DNA of 64,000 bases, from the NCBI RefSeq assembly GCF_963920925.1, contig NZ_CAWUDI010000021.1, positions 62,001 through 126,000 on the forward strand, written 5' to 3'. Both the position numbers and the translations under genes were made by a program. Source of the stretch: Rivularia sp963920925 (GTDB lineage: Bacteria > Cyanobacteriota > Cyanobacteriia > Cyanobacteriales > Nostocaceae). Below are positions 52,758 to 62,814 of the stretch, piece by piece; position 1 is the first letter of the stretch, and the number at the start of each line of letters is the position of its first letter. The notes below the pieces were generated by a model. That model was not told where the DNA came from. It ran no database searches and worked only from the letters and a program-made list of their open reading frames with translations.

Positions 52758-53675
52758 ATGACTTCTAGAGTAGACAATCAATATATTTTTACAGTTTTCA
52801 CTCCTACATATAATCGTGCCGATACTTTAGATGGTGTTTATGAAAGTCTAAAGAATCAAACCTTTCAAAATTTTGAATGGCTAATAGTTGATGATGGCTC
52901 TACAGATAATACGAAAAAAAGAGTAGAGCAATGGCAAAGAACAAATAAATTTCCTATACGGTACATTTGGCAAAATAATAAAGGTAAACATATAGCATTT
53001 AACCGTGGAGTAAAAGAAGCAAAAGGAGAATTATTTTTGAATTTGGACTCTGATAATAGATGTGTACCTCAAGCATTAGAAAGATTTAAACTTCATTGGG
53101 ATTTAATTGGAAATGAGAAAAGAAATAATTTTTCTGCGGTGACTGCTCTTTGTGTAAACACAAAAGGTCAATTAATTGGAGATAAGTTTCCCGATGATAT
53201 AATTGATTCTAATGCGTTTGAGATTAGAACAAAATATCGAATTTTTGGAGAAAAATGGGGATTTCAAAAAACTAATATTCTAAAAAAATTTACGTTTCCA
53301 GAAATTGCTGATGAAAAATTCGTTCCCGAAGACTTAATTTGGAACAGAATTAGCCTTTTTTATCAAACAAGATTTATTAATGAAGAGTTGGGAATCTATC
53401 GAGAATTAGGCGATGATAGCTTAACAAAGTCAATGACTAAAGTGCGCGTAAATAGTGTCCGGGCAACTATAATGTATTATAAAGAATATTGTCAATTACC
53501 CGTACCAATAAAATGGAAAGTACGGCAAACTATCAACTATATTCGTTTTTCTGTGCATGGCAAAGTTAAATTACATAAAATAATTTTAGATTCCGGCTAC
53601 AGTTTTTTAACTATTATGCTTTTGCCTTTAGGCTATTATTTTTATCTATCAGATAAATATCAATTTTCCAAATAA
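52758..53675 (+). CDS. Glycosyltransferase family 2
   Basis: A 305-residue GT-A fold enzyme. The nucleotide-sugar site is visible at FTVFTPTYNRADTLDGVYES, FEWLIVDDGSTDNTKKRVEQ and the metal-binding LFLNLDSDNR. A later VPEDLIWNR segment resembles the catalytic-base ED motif. It has no strong membrane segment except a weak one at the C-terminus (FLTIMLLPLGYYFYL). It would add one sugar to the lipid-linked repeat unit on the cytoplasmic face. The donor is unknown. Confidence 0.9.
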   Translation: MTSRVDNQYIFTVFTPTYNRADTLDGVYESLKNQTFQNFEWLIVDDGSTDNTKKRVEQWQRTNKFPIRYIWQNNKGKHIAFNRGVKEAKGELFLNLDSDNRCVPQALERFKLHWDLIGNEKRNNFSAVTALCVNTKGQLIGDKFPDDIIDSNAFEIRTKYRIFGEKWGFQKTNILKKFTFPEIADEKFVPEDLIWNRISLFYQTRFINEELGIYRELGDDSLTKSMTKVRVNSVRATIMYYKEYCQLPVPIKWKVRQTINYIRFSVHGKVKLHKIILDSGYSFLTIMLLPLGYYFYLSDKYQFSK

Positions 53676-53711
53676 ACCTAAAACTAACTAACATATAACG
53701 TGGATTTATTT

Positions 53712-54803
53712 ATGAAACACATAGCTTTTTTTATTCCGAGTATGGAAGGTGGGGGTGCTGAAAGAGTAGTTATAAATCTGCTAGAAGAAATGCTTTTACA
53801 AGACGTTAATTTAGATTTGATTTTAGCAGCAGTAGAAGGACCTCTTTTAAGTCAAGTACCTAAACAAGTACGTATTATAGATTTAGCAGCAGGAAGAGTT
53901 ATTAATGCAATTTTACCTTTGTGCCGTTACTTAAGACAATACAAACCACAGGCATTAATATCCCATATGTCTCATACTAATGTCATATCTGTTTTAGCGA
54001 AAGACTTAGCAGTTACCAAAACTGAATTAATACTGGTGGAACATAATACTTTTTCAGCATCCAAATCTAAATCGATGCGGGCTAAACTGGTTCCACCATT
54101 GATGAAATTAGTTTATCCTCGTGCAAATCATGTAGTTGGAGTTTCTCAGGCTGTATCGGACGATTTAGAAATTCAACTTAGTTTAAAAAAAGGTACAGTT
54201 AAGACAATATATAATCCCGTAGTTAATGAAAATCTGATTTCTAAAGCCAAAGCACCTTTAAAACATTCCTGGTTTCAAGAAGATGCTCCTCCCATCTTTG
54301 TTGCAGTAGGAAGACTTACAGCACAAAAGGATTTTGTTACTCTTATTAAAGCTTTTGCACTATTAAGACAAAAAAAAATAGCTCGCTTAATGATTTTGGG
54401 AGAAGGAGAATTAAGAAATGAATTGGAAATGTTGATTGAGAAACTAGGTATAGGAGATGATGTTTCCATGCCTGGTTTTGTCGCAAATCCTTATAAATAT
54501 ATGAATAAGGCAAATGCATTTATACTTTCTTCTTTATGGGAAGGTTTACCGACAGTATTAATTGAAGCGTTGGCTTGCGGTTGTCCGGTTATTTCTACAG
54601 ATTGTCCTAGCGGTCCGAGAGAAATTTTAGACGCAGGTAAATATGGAGAGTTGGTTCCTATGGGTGATGTAGAAGCTCTTTTTCAAAAAATGTTAAACGT
54701 TCTTCATTCGCCTGTAGATAAAAAATTATTAACTCAACGAGCGATGTATTTCTCCTTTGATAAAGCTGCTTCAAGATACTTAAATATATTAGCAAAAAAT
54801 TGA
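53712..54803 (+). CDS. Glycosyltransferase family 4
   Basis: A 363-residue GT-B fold enzyme. The N-terminus is FFIPSMEGGGAERVVINLLE; the C-terminal donor-binding half has AVGRLTAQKDFVTLIKAF, FILSSLWEGLPTVLIEALAC and PVISTDCPSGPREIL (the Ex7E-like region). It belongs to the GalNAc/amylovoran-type group of GT4 transferases. I take the ATG at 53712 (MKHIAFF); the GTG at 53700 is in frame. It lies between a GT2 and the polymerase gene. Confidence 0.92.
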   Translation: MKHIAFFIPSMEGGGAERVVINLLEEMLLQDVNLDLILAAVEGPLLSQVPKQVRIIDLAAGRVINAILPLCRYLRQYKPQALISHMSHTNVISVLAKDLAVTKTELILVEHNTFSASKSKSMRAKLVPPLMKLVYPRANHVVGVSQAVSDDLEIQLSLKKGTVKTIYNPVVNENLISKAKAPLKHSWFQEDAPPIFVAVGRLTAQKDFVTLIKAFALLRQKKIARLMILGEGELRNELEMLIEKLGIGDDVSMPGFVANPYKYMNKANAFILSSLWEGLPTVLIEALACGCPVISTDCPSGPREILDAGKYGELVPMGDVEALFQKMLNVLHSPVDKKLLTQRAMYFSFDKAASRYLNILAKN

Positions 54804-54857
54804 AATACAGAAAAAATAATTATTCATGTTTATAAAAAGCTCAATTAGGAGAATCGA

Positions 54858-56216
54858 ATGCTGGCAATAGCATACTTAGGACTAACATTATTTATTCTAT
54901 TTATAGAAATTGTTAGAAAGAAGAAAGTAGTATTTGACTTTTTGAGCTTTTTTAATTTAATGTTTTGCTTAATGTATCCTTTTCCCGCTTTTTTGATGTC
55001 AGCTAACTTAGCTTTTGATGGGAGCGAATACACCGGAGCTTTTAAGTTTAGTATTTATGATGCTCAAGTTTTGCTAGCAATATTCTTAGGATATTTTGTT
55101 ATTATTATTGGTTTTTATAGTATTTCTGCTAAAAATTATGCTAGAAAAACAACTGTTACATGGCAAGGTGATAAACAGATTTTAAGAATAGCAATATTTC
55201 TGTTGCTATTTTCATGTATATCCGTACAGATATATGCTTATCAATTTGGTGGACTTATGAGTGCTATATCTAAAGCTACTTTTATCAGAACGGCTGTGGC
55301 TGAAGGAGGAACTTTAGTATTCTTCAAGCATTTTATGTTTTTATCATTTTGTCCTTCGTATTTATTAGCTGCTTTTATTTTTGACAAAAAAACAAGAAAA
55401 CACAAATTATTTTTATATACAGCATTTGTAATTTCAGCATTCAGTACAGTAATTGGAGTTACAATTACTGGTGGTCGCGCACATTTAATCATTTATTTCT
55501 TAACTTTTTATTTAGTAAAAATTATAGTTAGTAAAAAAGTACCTTGGTTACTAACTATTTCTCTTTTACTTCCATCTATTCTTTTTATTTTATACGGAAA
55601 AGCATTTTTTTTCAGTTTGAGTGGTATAAAAGATGGCTTTGATTCCGTTCTAGAACTACTTGTAACATCAATAGAAAGTCAATCAGAAGATTCTGACGGT
55701 TTTAGTAGTTTAGTAGCAAACTTCTCGTATCAAATATATTCTTTGAAAGCGGCTTTGGAAGCAGATTTACCGTTACGTTTATTTATAGATTGGTATTATG
55801 GAATAATTTCTTTTCTTCCAGAACGTTTAATCGAAGTTGAAATACCGGAAACATTATCAACCTTCAATACTCGTTATATTGCTGGGAATAATGATTTTAT
55901 GATTCCAACAGGGATGTTTGCTTTTGGTATTTACAGTCTTTCCTGGCCGGGATTAATAATTGTTTGTTTTATTTATGGTTGGGTTGGTTGTTTTCTAGAA
56001 AACTTTTTTTATAATAATCTGAATCAAGCTGCTTGGATGCCTTTTCTATATGTAATGGCAGCACAGATTTGGATAGATTTTTTTACCGCAGGAGATCCAG
56101 AAATTTTCTTGTTTGCAGATTTTGGTTATTTATTATCAATTTTTATATTGTTTGCAGTAGGAAGTCGAATTTCAATAAATAAATTTAGCAGAGATAAAAT
56201 TAAGCAGTTGCCATAA
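54858..56216 (+). CDS. Wzy-like oligosaccharide repeat-unit polymerase
   Basis: A 452-residue membrane protein with about 10-12 helices and a large polar loop (about residues 255-335). TGGRAHLIIYFLTFYLVKII (about residues 205-225) is the kind of Gly-Arg region seen in O-antigen polymerases. Placement between glycosyltransferases and next to a flippase supports polymerisation of repeat units at the outer face of the membrane. Wzy proteins diverge strongly, so topology and context are the main evidence. AGGAGA stands six bases before the ATG. Confidence 0.75.
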   Translation: MLAIAYLGLTLFILFIEIVRKKKVVFDFLSFFNLMFCLMYPFPAFLMSANLAFDGSEYTGAFKFSIYDAQVLLAIFLGYFVIIIGFYSISAKNYARKTTVTWQGDKQILRIAIFLLLFSCISVQIYAYQFGGLMSAISKATFIRTAVAEGGTLVFFKHFMFLSFCPSYLLAAFIFDKKTRKHKLFLYTAFVISAFSTVIGVTITGGRAHLIIYFLTFYLVKIIVSKKVPWLLTISLLLPSILFILYGKAFFFSLSGIKDGFDSVLELLVTSIESQSEDSDGFSSLVANFSYQIYSLKAALEADLPLRLFIDWYYGIISFLPERLIEVEIPETLSTFNTRYIAGNNDFMIPTGMFAFGIYSLSWPGLIIVCFIYGWVGCFLENFFYNNLNQAAWMPFLYVMAAQIWIDFFTAGDPEIFLFADFGYLLSIFILFAVGSRISINKFSRDKIKQLP

Positions 56217-56220
56217 ATTT

Positions 56221-57396
56221 ATGTTAGTCAAAGATAAATCAGCAAATAAAATTGTAATCGTTTTTATCACCACCGATTTAGATATGGGTGGTGCTGAAAT
56301 TATGCTTTATCATCTACTATCAAAAATTAATAGACAGCAATTTAGTCCTATTGTGGTTTCTTTGATAGATGGTGGTGTATGGGGTAATCGTATTGAAGCT
56401 TTAAAAATACCACTACATACAATTAAAATGCAGCAAGGAAAACCTACACTTGCTGCTGTTTTAAGGCTAATTAAAACAGTTAATAGACTCAAACCTGATA
56501 TAATTCAAGGCTGGATGTATCATGGAAACTTAGCTGCACAGTTAACTAGTATTTTTTCTGCGGGTAAAGTTCCTGTTTTTTGGAGTATTCATCATTGTCC
56601 GACTTCCCTAAGCTCTGAAAGAATCATGACTAGAGCTATTATAAAAGTCGGCGCTAACATATCTCAATTTAATTATAAAGTTATTTTTGTTTCTGAAAAT
56701 AGTCAGAAATTACACGAACAATTAGGATACAACTCTGATAATATCTGTGTAATTCCCAACGGTTTTGATACTGATTTATTTAAGCCTTCGGTTACTGCAA
56801 AAAGAGAATTACGAGATGAATTAAACTTATCGCAATCAAGTGTATTGATAGGATTAATTGGTCGCTTTCACCCGATGAAAGATCATGCTAATTTTTTCCA
56901 GGCTGCTGCATTGATTGTAAATGATTACCCTGAAGCTCATTTCGTTTTAGCTGGGACTGATGTTGACTTTAATAATACAAATTTAACTAATTTAATCACC
57001 AAATTAAATCTTACTAATCGCGTGCATTTATTAGGAGAAAGACGTGATATGAACCGGATTATCCCAGCTTTAGATATTCTCAGTTTATCTTCTGCATTTG
57101 GCGAAGCTTTTCCTTTAGTTATTGGAGAAGCAATGTCTTGTTGCGTAACTTGTGTAGTGACAGATGTGGGAGATTCTGCATTAATTGTTGGTAATACGGG
57201 AAAAATTGTACCTCCAAGAGACTCCAAAGCATTAGCTAAAGCTTGGAAAGATTTGATGAGTGTCGGTGTAGAAGGTAGACAAGCTTTAGGAAAAGAAGCA
57301 AGAGAAAGAGTCATTGCATCGTTTTCTTTAAAGTCTATCGTAAATAGATATGAGAAATTGTACGAAACAGCATTTAAAAATATAATTTCTATTTAA
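56221..57396 (+). CDS. Glycosyltransferase family 4
   Basis: A 391-residue GT-B enzyme starting four bases after the polymerase stop. Signature regions are FITTDLDMGGAEIMLYHLLS, PDIIQGWMYHGNLAAQLTSI, IGLIGRFHPMKDHANFFQAA and SLSSAFGEAFPLVIGEAMSC. The GEAFP motif takes the place of the usual EGxP. The tight spacing on both sides (next gene two bases away) shows an operon with coupled translation. The sugar donor is unknown. Confidence 0.92.
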   Translation: MLVKDKSANKIVIVFITTDLDMGGAEIMLYHLLSKINRQQFSPIVVSLIDGGVWGNRIEALKIPLHTIKMQQGKPTLAAVLRLIKTVNRLKPDIIQGWMYHGNLAAQLTSIFSAGKVPVFWSIHHCPTSLSSERIMTRAIIKVGANISQFNYKVIFVSENSQKLHEQLGYNSDNICVIPNGFDTDLFKPSVTAKRELRDELNLSQSSVLIGLIGRFHPMKDHANFFQAAALIVNDYPEAHFVLAGTDVDFNNTNLTNLITKLNLTNRVHLLGERRDMNRIIPALDILSLSSAFGEAFPLVIGEAMSCCVTCVVTDVGDSALIVGNTGKIVPPRDSKALAKAWKDLMSVGVEGRQALGKEARERVIASFSLKSIVNRYEKLYETAFKNIISI

Positions 57397-57398
57397 GT

Positions 57399-58577
57399 AT
57401 GAAAAACCTTTTAATCATCACTACCATTCCAGATACCCTCACAGCCTTTCTACTACCATTTGCGCGACATTTCCGCGCTCAAGGTTGGCGAGTTGATGCA
57501 ATGGCTTGTGGAATTTATGATTGCGACAAATGTCAAGAGGAGTTTGACCATCTCTGGGAGGTAAAATGGTCGCGCAATCCTTTAAGCCCACAAAATTTAG
57601 TCACTGCACCGCGTCAAATTCAAGCAGCTGTGGAGCAAGGGGAATACGATATAGTTCACGTTCATACTCCGGTAGCTGCTTTTGTTACCCGTTATGCTCT
57701 AAGAAATTACAGAAAGCGAGGAAAAACAAAGGTCATTTACACAGCCCACGGTTTTCACTTCCATAGTGGTGGAACAGCTTTAAAAAATACGGCTTTCCTT
57801 GGGTTAGAAAAGATTGCGGGGAATTGGACTGACTATTTAGTTACTATTAATCGTGAGGACGAGGAAGCTGCAAAGCGTCATAAGTTGATTTCCCAGGAAA
57901 GAATTCGATATACGCCGGGAATTGGCGTAGATTTGGATTATTACAGTTCTCATACTACTTCTCTATCTCAAGTTGAGAAAGTACGTCAAGAATTGAATTT
58001 ACGTACCGATACTAAACTTTTTTTATCGGTAGCTGAATTTATCCCTCGCAAGCATCCACAAGATATTTTGAGGGCATTTGCTAGTGTCAATCCTCCTGAT
58101 GCCTGTTTGGCTTTTGCTGGAGATGGAGATTTACTTGAAGAAATGCAGCAGTTAGCAAATCAATTAGGAATAAAAGAAAAAATACGTTTCCTCGGACACC
58201 GGAATGATATTCCAACTTTGATGAGAGCGGCTTTTGCTACTATCCTTGCTTCCGAACAAGAAGGGCTTCCTCGAAGTGTTATGGAATCATTGTCTTTAGA
58301 AACTCCTGTTATTGGTAGCGATATTCGCGGAACTAGAGATCTAATTTCATCCGAGTGTGGAATTCTTTTCCCTGTTGGAAATGCAGAAAAACTCGCAGAT
58401 GCAATCAAATATTTGCTAAATCATCCTCAATCCGCTTCCATAATGGGAAAACGAGGACGAGAACACATGAATAATTTCAACTTGCCTCACATTATCAAAC
58501 TTCATGAAAGCTTATACAACGAAGCCTTATCTCTAAAATCCAAGCAAATCAACGAATATTCAACACAAAACAGTTAA
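57399..58577 (+). CDS. Glycosyltransferase family 4
   Basis: A 392-residue GT-B enzyme. The N-terminus MKNLLIITTIPDTLTAFLLP and HVHTPVAAFVTRYALRNY with VIYTAHGFHFHSGGT follow the WcoF/EpsD-like GT4 pattern. The donor side shows FLSVAEFIPRKHPQDILRAF and ASEQEGLPRSVMESLSLETP. It starts two bases after the preceding gene. A 340-bp spacer follows, so it may be the last gene of the first operon of the cluster. Confidence 0.92.
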   Translation: MKNLLIITTIPDTLTAFLLPFARHFRAQGWRVDAMACGIYDCDKCQEEFDHLWEVKWSRNPLSPQNLVTAPRQIQAAVEQGEYDIVHVHTPVAAFVTRYALRNYRKRGKTKVIYTAHGFHFHSGGTALKNTAFLGLEKIAGNWTDYLVTINREDEEAAKRHKLISQERIRYTPGIGVDLDYYSSHTTSLSQVEKVRQELNLRTDTKLFLSVAEFIPRKHPQDILRAFASVNPPDACLAFAGDGDLLEEMQQLANQLGIKEKIRFLGHRNDIPTLMRAAFATILASEQEGLPRSVMESLSLETPVIGSDIRGTRDLISSECGILFPVGNAEKLADAIKYLLNHPQSASIMGKRGREHMNNFNLPHIIKLHESLYNEALSLKSKQINEYSTQNS

Positions 58578-58917
58578 TCATAAATCTTGCAAAAACAAAT
58601 TACTGCCAAATTGGCAACAAAAATTAACTAATTTTAGTTATGTTTACTATGGATTGAAGATTTAATTTTCAATCTTAATTACGTAATTATTCATATTTTG
58701 CACCAATAAAAAGGTAAAAAATATTTTACTTAATACGGAAAGCGGACGAATTCATGCTTTCCTCGTTTTGTTGGGTGTCATTAGTTTAGTAATGTGTAGC
58801 AGCTTATTAGAGTCAATCCGTCTGCTTTCATTACGATGTAATTCTTAGAAAGGTTTACCAGCTAATTGCTGCAAAGATATTTGGTTGAATTGAATTCTGA
58901 AGTAAAGGGATGTATTT
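58578..58917. promoter_or_regulatory. Long spacer before the phosphoglycosyl transferase gene, with candidate operator
   Basis: The 340-bp spacer has no coding signal. It carries CAAATTACTGCCAAATTGGC (palindrome TGCCAAATTGGCA at 58604-58616), nearly identical to the site at 46816-46837. It probably contains an internal promoter for the second half of the cluster. Confidence 0.4.
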
Positions 58918-59571
58918 ATGATTGCTCAAGAATTACAGGGTGAGCGTAGTAAAAGTAGTCGCATCATAAAATCTATATTGGATAGAGTTGTTGCAGCGAT
59001 CGCCCTATTAATGTTTTCTCCTCTGATATTGATAGTGGCGATCGCAATTTATTTTCGCATGGGCAGCCCGTTGATTTTCAGTCAGCCTCGTCCCGGTCAG
59101 GATGGTAAGATTTTTCGATTTTACAAGTTTCGCTCCATGACGGACGAGCGGGATGCTCAGGGTAATTTATTGGATGACGAATTACGTCTGAGTGCTTTTG
59201 GTGAATTTTTACGGGAAAGTAGTTTAGATGAACTTCCACAACTGTGGAATGTTGTCAAAGGTGACATGAGTATTGTCGGACCTCGCCCTTTATTAGTAAG
59301 ATATCTCGAACGTTACACTCCCGAACAAGCGCGTCGTCATGAAGTAAAACCCGGTATCACCGGATGGGCGCAGATTAATGGGCGTAGATTACTCGATGGA
59401 GATTGGGAAAAGAAATTCAGATTGGATGTTTGGTATGTAGATAATTGGAGTCTATGGTTAGACTTAAAAATTATCTTGATGACAGTAGTAAAAGTCTTGC
59501 GGAAAGAAGAAATCACCCAACCAGGGCACGCTACTGGTGCAGAATTTATGGGTAGCAAAGTGAATGGCTGA
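58918..59571 (+). CDS. Undecaprenyl-phosphate sugar phosphotransferase (bacterial sugar transferase)
   Basis: A 217-residue monotopic phosphoglycosyl transferase, the short form. One N-terminal membrane segment (VVAAIALLMFSPLILIVAIA) leads into the catalytic domain: FSQPRPGQDGKIFRFYKFRS, ESSLDELPQLWNVVKGDMSI and VGPRPLL (the Asp-Glu catalytic pair is in LDELP). It transfers the first sugar phosphate to undecaprenyl phosphate and so starts repeat-unit assembly. It begins the second, separately spaced half of the cluster. Confidence 0.95.
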   Translation: MIAQELQGERSKSSRIIKSILDRVVAAIALLMFSPLILIVAIAIYFRMGSPLIFSQPRPGQDGKIFRFYKFRSMTDERDAQGNLLDDELRLSAFGEFLRESSLDELPQLWNVVKGDMSIVGPRPLLVRYLERYTPEQARRHEVKPGITGWAQINGRRLLDGDWEKKFRLDVWYVDNWSLWLDLKIILMTVVKVLRKEEITQPGHATGAEFMGSKVNG

Positions 59572-59616
59572 GTTGATTTGAGGATAAAGAACGTAATTTT
59601 GATGAGGTAAAAACAA

Positions 59617-60741
59617 ATGAAACAACTGTGGGAGGTAGGTTCCGAGTTTGACTGGAGTAATGATTTTATTAGTCCTATAGGAGAAGCAGCTAATTTACCG
59701 TCGGATTACGAATTATTCTCTACTGGATGCGCCAGCTTGTTTGGTTTGGAGAAAATTCTTAATAAGAAGCGTGACAAAAAACTAAGACTACACCTACCGT
59801 GTTTTTTCTGTATGGAAGCAGCATCCAAACTTGCCAAGGCTTTCGATATCTGCTGGTACAGAGATTTGCCAACTCAAAAGTATCCCGATTTTGATACGCT
59901 TGATGCTTCTTATGGAGATTTAGTCCTAGCAGTCAATTTGTTTGGAACTAAATCACCAGAAGTTTGGTATGATTGGCAGGAAAAACATGATGATGTAATT
60001 TTAGTTGAAGACCATAGCCACGACCCTTTTTCAACTTGGGCATTGCAGAGTCAAGCCGATTACGCAATGGCTTCTCTGCGTAAAACTTTACCAATACCCG
60101 ATGGGGCAATAATTTGGTCTGGGAAAAATTTACCGTTACCGAAAGCGTCCAAATCTGAGTCAGATGGGGCTTATAAGCGTTTGAGTGCAATGCTGCTAAA
60201 GCGAGCTTATCTGAGTGGTGGTAATGTTAGTAAAGATACCTATCGACAGCTTGAAATTGAGAGTCAGGAGAGTCTCGATGATGTCAGCAACGATCGGATT
60301 TCTGCTTTCTCAGCAAATGTTTTAAGCAGCTTGGACGTAAAGCAGTTTAGAAGAAGACGGGAAGCTAATATTAAGCATTTTCTCAATTTGGCTTTATCCA
60401 AGCAAGAGAAAAACTGGCAACCACTTTTTAGCTCTTGGGAAAATGGTTCGGTACCTTTTAATAGTATTATTGTTTGTCTAAATCGTGAAGTTAGAGACTC
60501 TTTACGTAAATATCTGATTGCTAAGAGTATTTTCCCACCAATTCATTGGCCACAACCCCATAATGGAATGACATCAAACGATCTAGAGGCAATCGATTTA
60601 TCAAATCGAATTTTAACAATACCTACAGATCAACGTTATTCCTTAGATGACGTGACACGAGTTGTAACGATTATAAAAGAATTTTTTACTCCAGGTGAGA
60701 TTGATTCATCTATGTACGCAAATTCTCTACGATCTAGTTAA
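59617..60741 (+). CDS. PLP-dependent aminotransferase-like protein (fold type I, DegT-related)
   Basis: A 374-residue protein that resembles DegT-type PLP enzymes but is diverged. VILVEDHSHDP supplies the cofactor Asp132, and AMASLRKTLPIPDGA places Lys156 at the Schiff-base position, so catalysis remains possible. PPIHWPQPHNG and LDDVTRVVTIIKEF match the C-terminal region of the family. It may transaminate a sugar or a non-sugar building block for the polymer. It is followed by an oxygenase and an acyltransferase in the same direction. Confidence 0.75.
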   Translation: MKQLWEVGSEFDWSNDFISPIGEAANLPSDYELFSTGCASLFGLEKILNKKRDKKLRLHLPCFFCMEAASKLAKAFDICWYRDLPTQKYPDFDTLDASYGDLVLAVNLFGTKSPEVWYDWQEKHDDVILVEDHSHDPFSTWALQSQADYAMASLRKTLPIPDGAIIWSGKNLPLPKASKSESDGAYKRLSAMLLKRAYLSGGNVSKDTYRQLEIESQESLDDVSNDRISAFSANVLSSLDVKQFRRRREANIKHFLNLALSKQEKNWQPLFSSWENGSVPFNSIIVCLNREVRDSLRKYLIAKSIFPPIHWPQPHNGMTSNDLEAIDLSNRILTIPTDQRYSLDDVTRVVTIIKEFFTPGEIDSSMYANSLRSS

Positions 60742-60765
60742 TCAACAACTAACAACTATCAATAT

Positions 60766-61641
60766 ATGGAAACTTTAATTAAAGGACTCTCCGAAGAACA
60801 GCTAGAATTATTACCAACAGAAGAAGATGTTGCTTTTTACGAAGAACACGGTTGGTTTATATCTAAAAAGATTGTTCCCGACAAGATTCTTGATGAAGGA
60901 TTTTTAGGTGCCCAAAAGTTCTATCGTGGGGAAAGAGATGCGACAATCCCCTATGCAACTGGTTACAGTGATTGGAAACCGGGAGATGGTGATGCTGTCA
61001 GGAACAATCAACACGTTTCTTATCGTAAGAAGGAATTACGTAAATTACTTCACCCGATTATTGGAGCCGTAGCTGCAAAGTTGGCTAGAAGTAAAGGAGT
61101 TAGATTATTTGAAGATACCTTAGTTTATAAGGCTCCTATTAACAATAATGTAAAGGGTGGTGTAGTCGGATGGCATACCGATTATTCGTACTCTTCCGTA
61201 TGCACTTCTAATAATATGCTTTCGGCTTGGATTCCCTTCCATGATGTTGATGAAAAAAGAGCGCCATTAGTAATGATAGATGGCAGTCATAAATGGAAGG
61301 GAAACGAGCATATGCGTACTTTCAATAATCAAGATTTGAAAGATGTAGAAAAATCATATTTTGAAGCTGGGAAAAAAGTTGTTGAAGTACCAATGATTTT
61401 AGAGAAAGGGCAAGTTAGCTTTCATCATTGCTTAACTATTCACGGTAGCTATCCCAACCGCAGCGATCAATTTCGTATGGCATTTGCTTTGTATTTACAA
61501 GACTACGACAACCGCTATCAAGTTTACAAGAATCAAGGAAAACAGGTTCATCATTTCCTTGACAATATGTGCCGAAAATTACCCAATGGTAATCCAGATT
61601 ATAACGATCCGGCAATATTTCCTACCTTATGGTCTGAATAA
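60766..61641 (+). CDS. PhyH-type Fe(II)/2-oxoglutarate-dependent dioxygenase
   Basis: A 291-residue phytanoyl-CoA dioxygenase family protein. The iron triad is visible as His137 and Asp139 in VGWHTDYSYSS and His226 in LTIHGSYPNRSDQFR, with Arg232 for 2-oxoglutarate. TEEDVAFYEEHGWFI is the usual N-terminal motif. It would hydroxylate a small substrate or a polymer building block. Its position between an aminotransferase-like and an acyltransferase-like gene suggests tailoring of the exopolysaccharide unit. Confidence 0.92.
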   Translation: METLIKGLSEEQLELLPTEEDVAFYEEHGWFISKKIVPDKILDEGFLGAQKFYRGERDATIPYATGYSDWKPGDGDAVRNNQHVSYRKKELRKLLHPIIGAVAAKLARSKGVRLFEDTLVYKAPINNNVKGGVVGWHTDYSYSSVCTSNNMLSAWIPFHDVDEKRAPLVMIDGSHKWKGNEHMRTFNNQDLKDVEKSYFEAGKKVVEVPMILEKGQVSFHHCLTIHGSYPNRSDQFRMAFALYLQDYDNRYQVYKNQGKQVHHFLDNMCRKLPNGNPDYNDPAIFPTLWSE

Positions 61642-61722
61642 TAAATTATTTAGCTAGTTCTTTTTTTCTGTTCGCCGTTACACGTTCCCTTTTAATTAAA
61701 AAAATCACCTTAAGAAAAAACA

Positions 61723-62814
61723 ATGAATACCCAAATCATCGATTTATCCAACCCCCTTTGGAAGGAAACCTTAGATAAAGTCAAACATGATGTTTATCAA
61801 TTGCCAGACTATATTTCTTTAGAAGCTAGTCGGAATAAACAGGTACCAGAAGCCATTTTAATTACCGATGGAGAAAAGATATTTTTTGCTCCTTATCTGA
61901 TATCAAAGTGCGATAACGTAGTAGATTCGGGATTAATTTCAGAAGAAATATTTGATGTTAAATCTCCCTACGGTTATCCAGGAATTGTATTAAGTGAAGC
62001 AGCGGTTAATACACCTGGTTTCCCCGATGCTGCAATGGCTGAATTTAAACGGGTATTAGTTAGTAAGAATGTATGTTCGGCGTTTTTTAGAATGCATCCC
62101 ATACTCAATGAAAACTTTAACGAGATTTTTGAGCCGGGATTATTTACCGAAAATGGAGAAACTGTTTCCGTTGATTTGAGAATTCCCGAATCTCAATTAT
62201 GGTCTCATACGAGAAAAGGACATAAAAGCACGATTAATAAGTGCAAACGTTTGGGAATGGAAGCAAAATTCGTTCCTATCGAAGAATATTTAGACGACTT
62301 TACTGCTATATACCAAGAAACAATGGGAAGGGTAGAGGCAGCAGACAGATATTATTCCTTCGATCTAACATACTACGAAGAGATGCGAACAGCTTTAGGC
62401 GATAAACTACACCTTTGTATTGTTGAATATGAAAACGAAGTAGCTTGTGCGGGATTATACACGGAAGTCTGCGGTATAGTTCAAAGTACTTTGGGTGGAA
62501 CTAAAGATAAATTTGTCGATCTATCTCCAAGCAGTTTAGAAACAGATTGCGCTCGTTATTGGGCGCATCAACGCGGAAATCAGTTCCTACATTTGGGTGG
62601 AGGAGTAGGTGCTTCTAAAGACCCAGTTTATAACTTTAAAGCCGGATTTTCCAAGCTAAGACATAGTTTTTATACCTTAAGACTAATAGTCGATGAGCAA
62701 AAATATGGTTATCTTGTGGAGATGAAAGCAAAATCTTTAGATGTTCCTGTAGAGAACCTGCTGTCGTCTAACTTTTTCCCTGCATATCGCTCTCCTCAAG
62801 CACCATTAAAATGA
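61723..62814 (+). CDS. FemAB/GNAT-like acyl- or aminoacyltransferase
   Basis: A 363-residue protein of the FemAB-like GNAT superfamily. The core shows LWSHTRKGHKSTINKCKRLG, YSFDLTYYEEMRTALGDKLH and a C-terminal HLGGGVGASKDPVYNFKAGF segment, typical of this group in capsule and lipopolysaccharide loci. Members add amino acids from tRNA or acyl groups from CoA; which one applies here is unknown. Its stop overlaps the start of the DegT remnant by four bases (ATGA). Confidence 0.85.
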   Translation: MNTQIIDLSNPLWKETLDKVKHDVYQLPDYISLEASRNKQVPEAILITDGEKIFFAPYLISKCDNVVDSGLISEEIFDVKSPYGYPGIVLSEAAVNTPGFPDAAMAEFKRVLVSKNVCSAFFRMHPILNENFNEIFEPGLFTENGETVSVDLRIPESQLWSHTRKGHKSTINKCKRLGMEAKFVPIEEYLDDFTAIYQETMGRVEAADRYYSFDLTYYEEMRTALGDKLHLCIVEYENEVACAGLYTEVCGIVQSTLGGTKDKFVDLSPSSLETDCARYWAHQRGNQFLHLGGGVGASKDPVYNFKAGFSKLRHSFYTLRLIVDEQKYGYLVEMKAKSLDVPVENLLSSNFFPAYRSPQAPLK

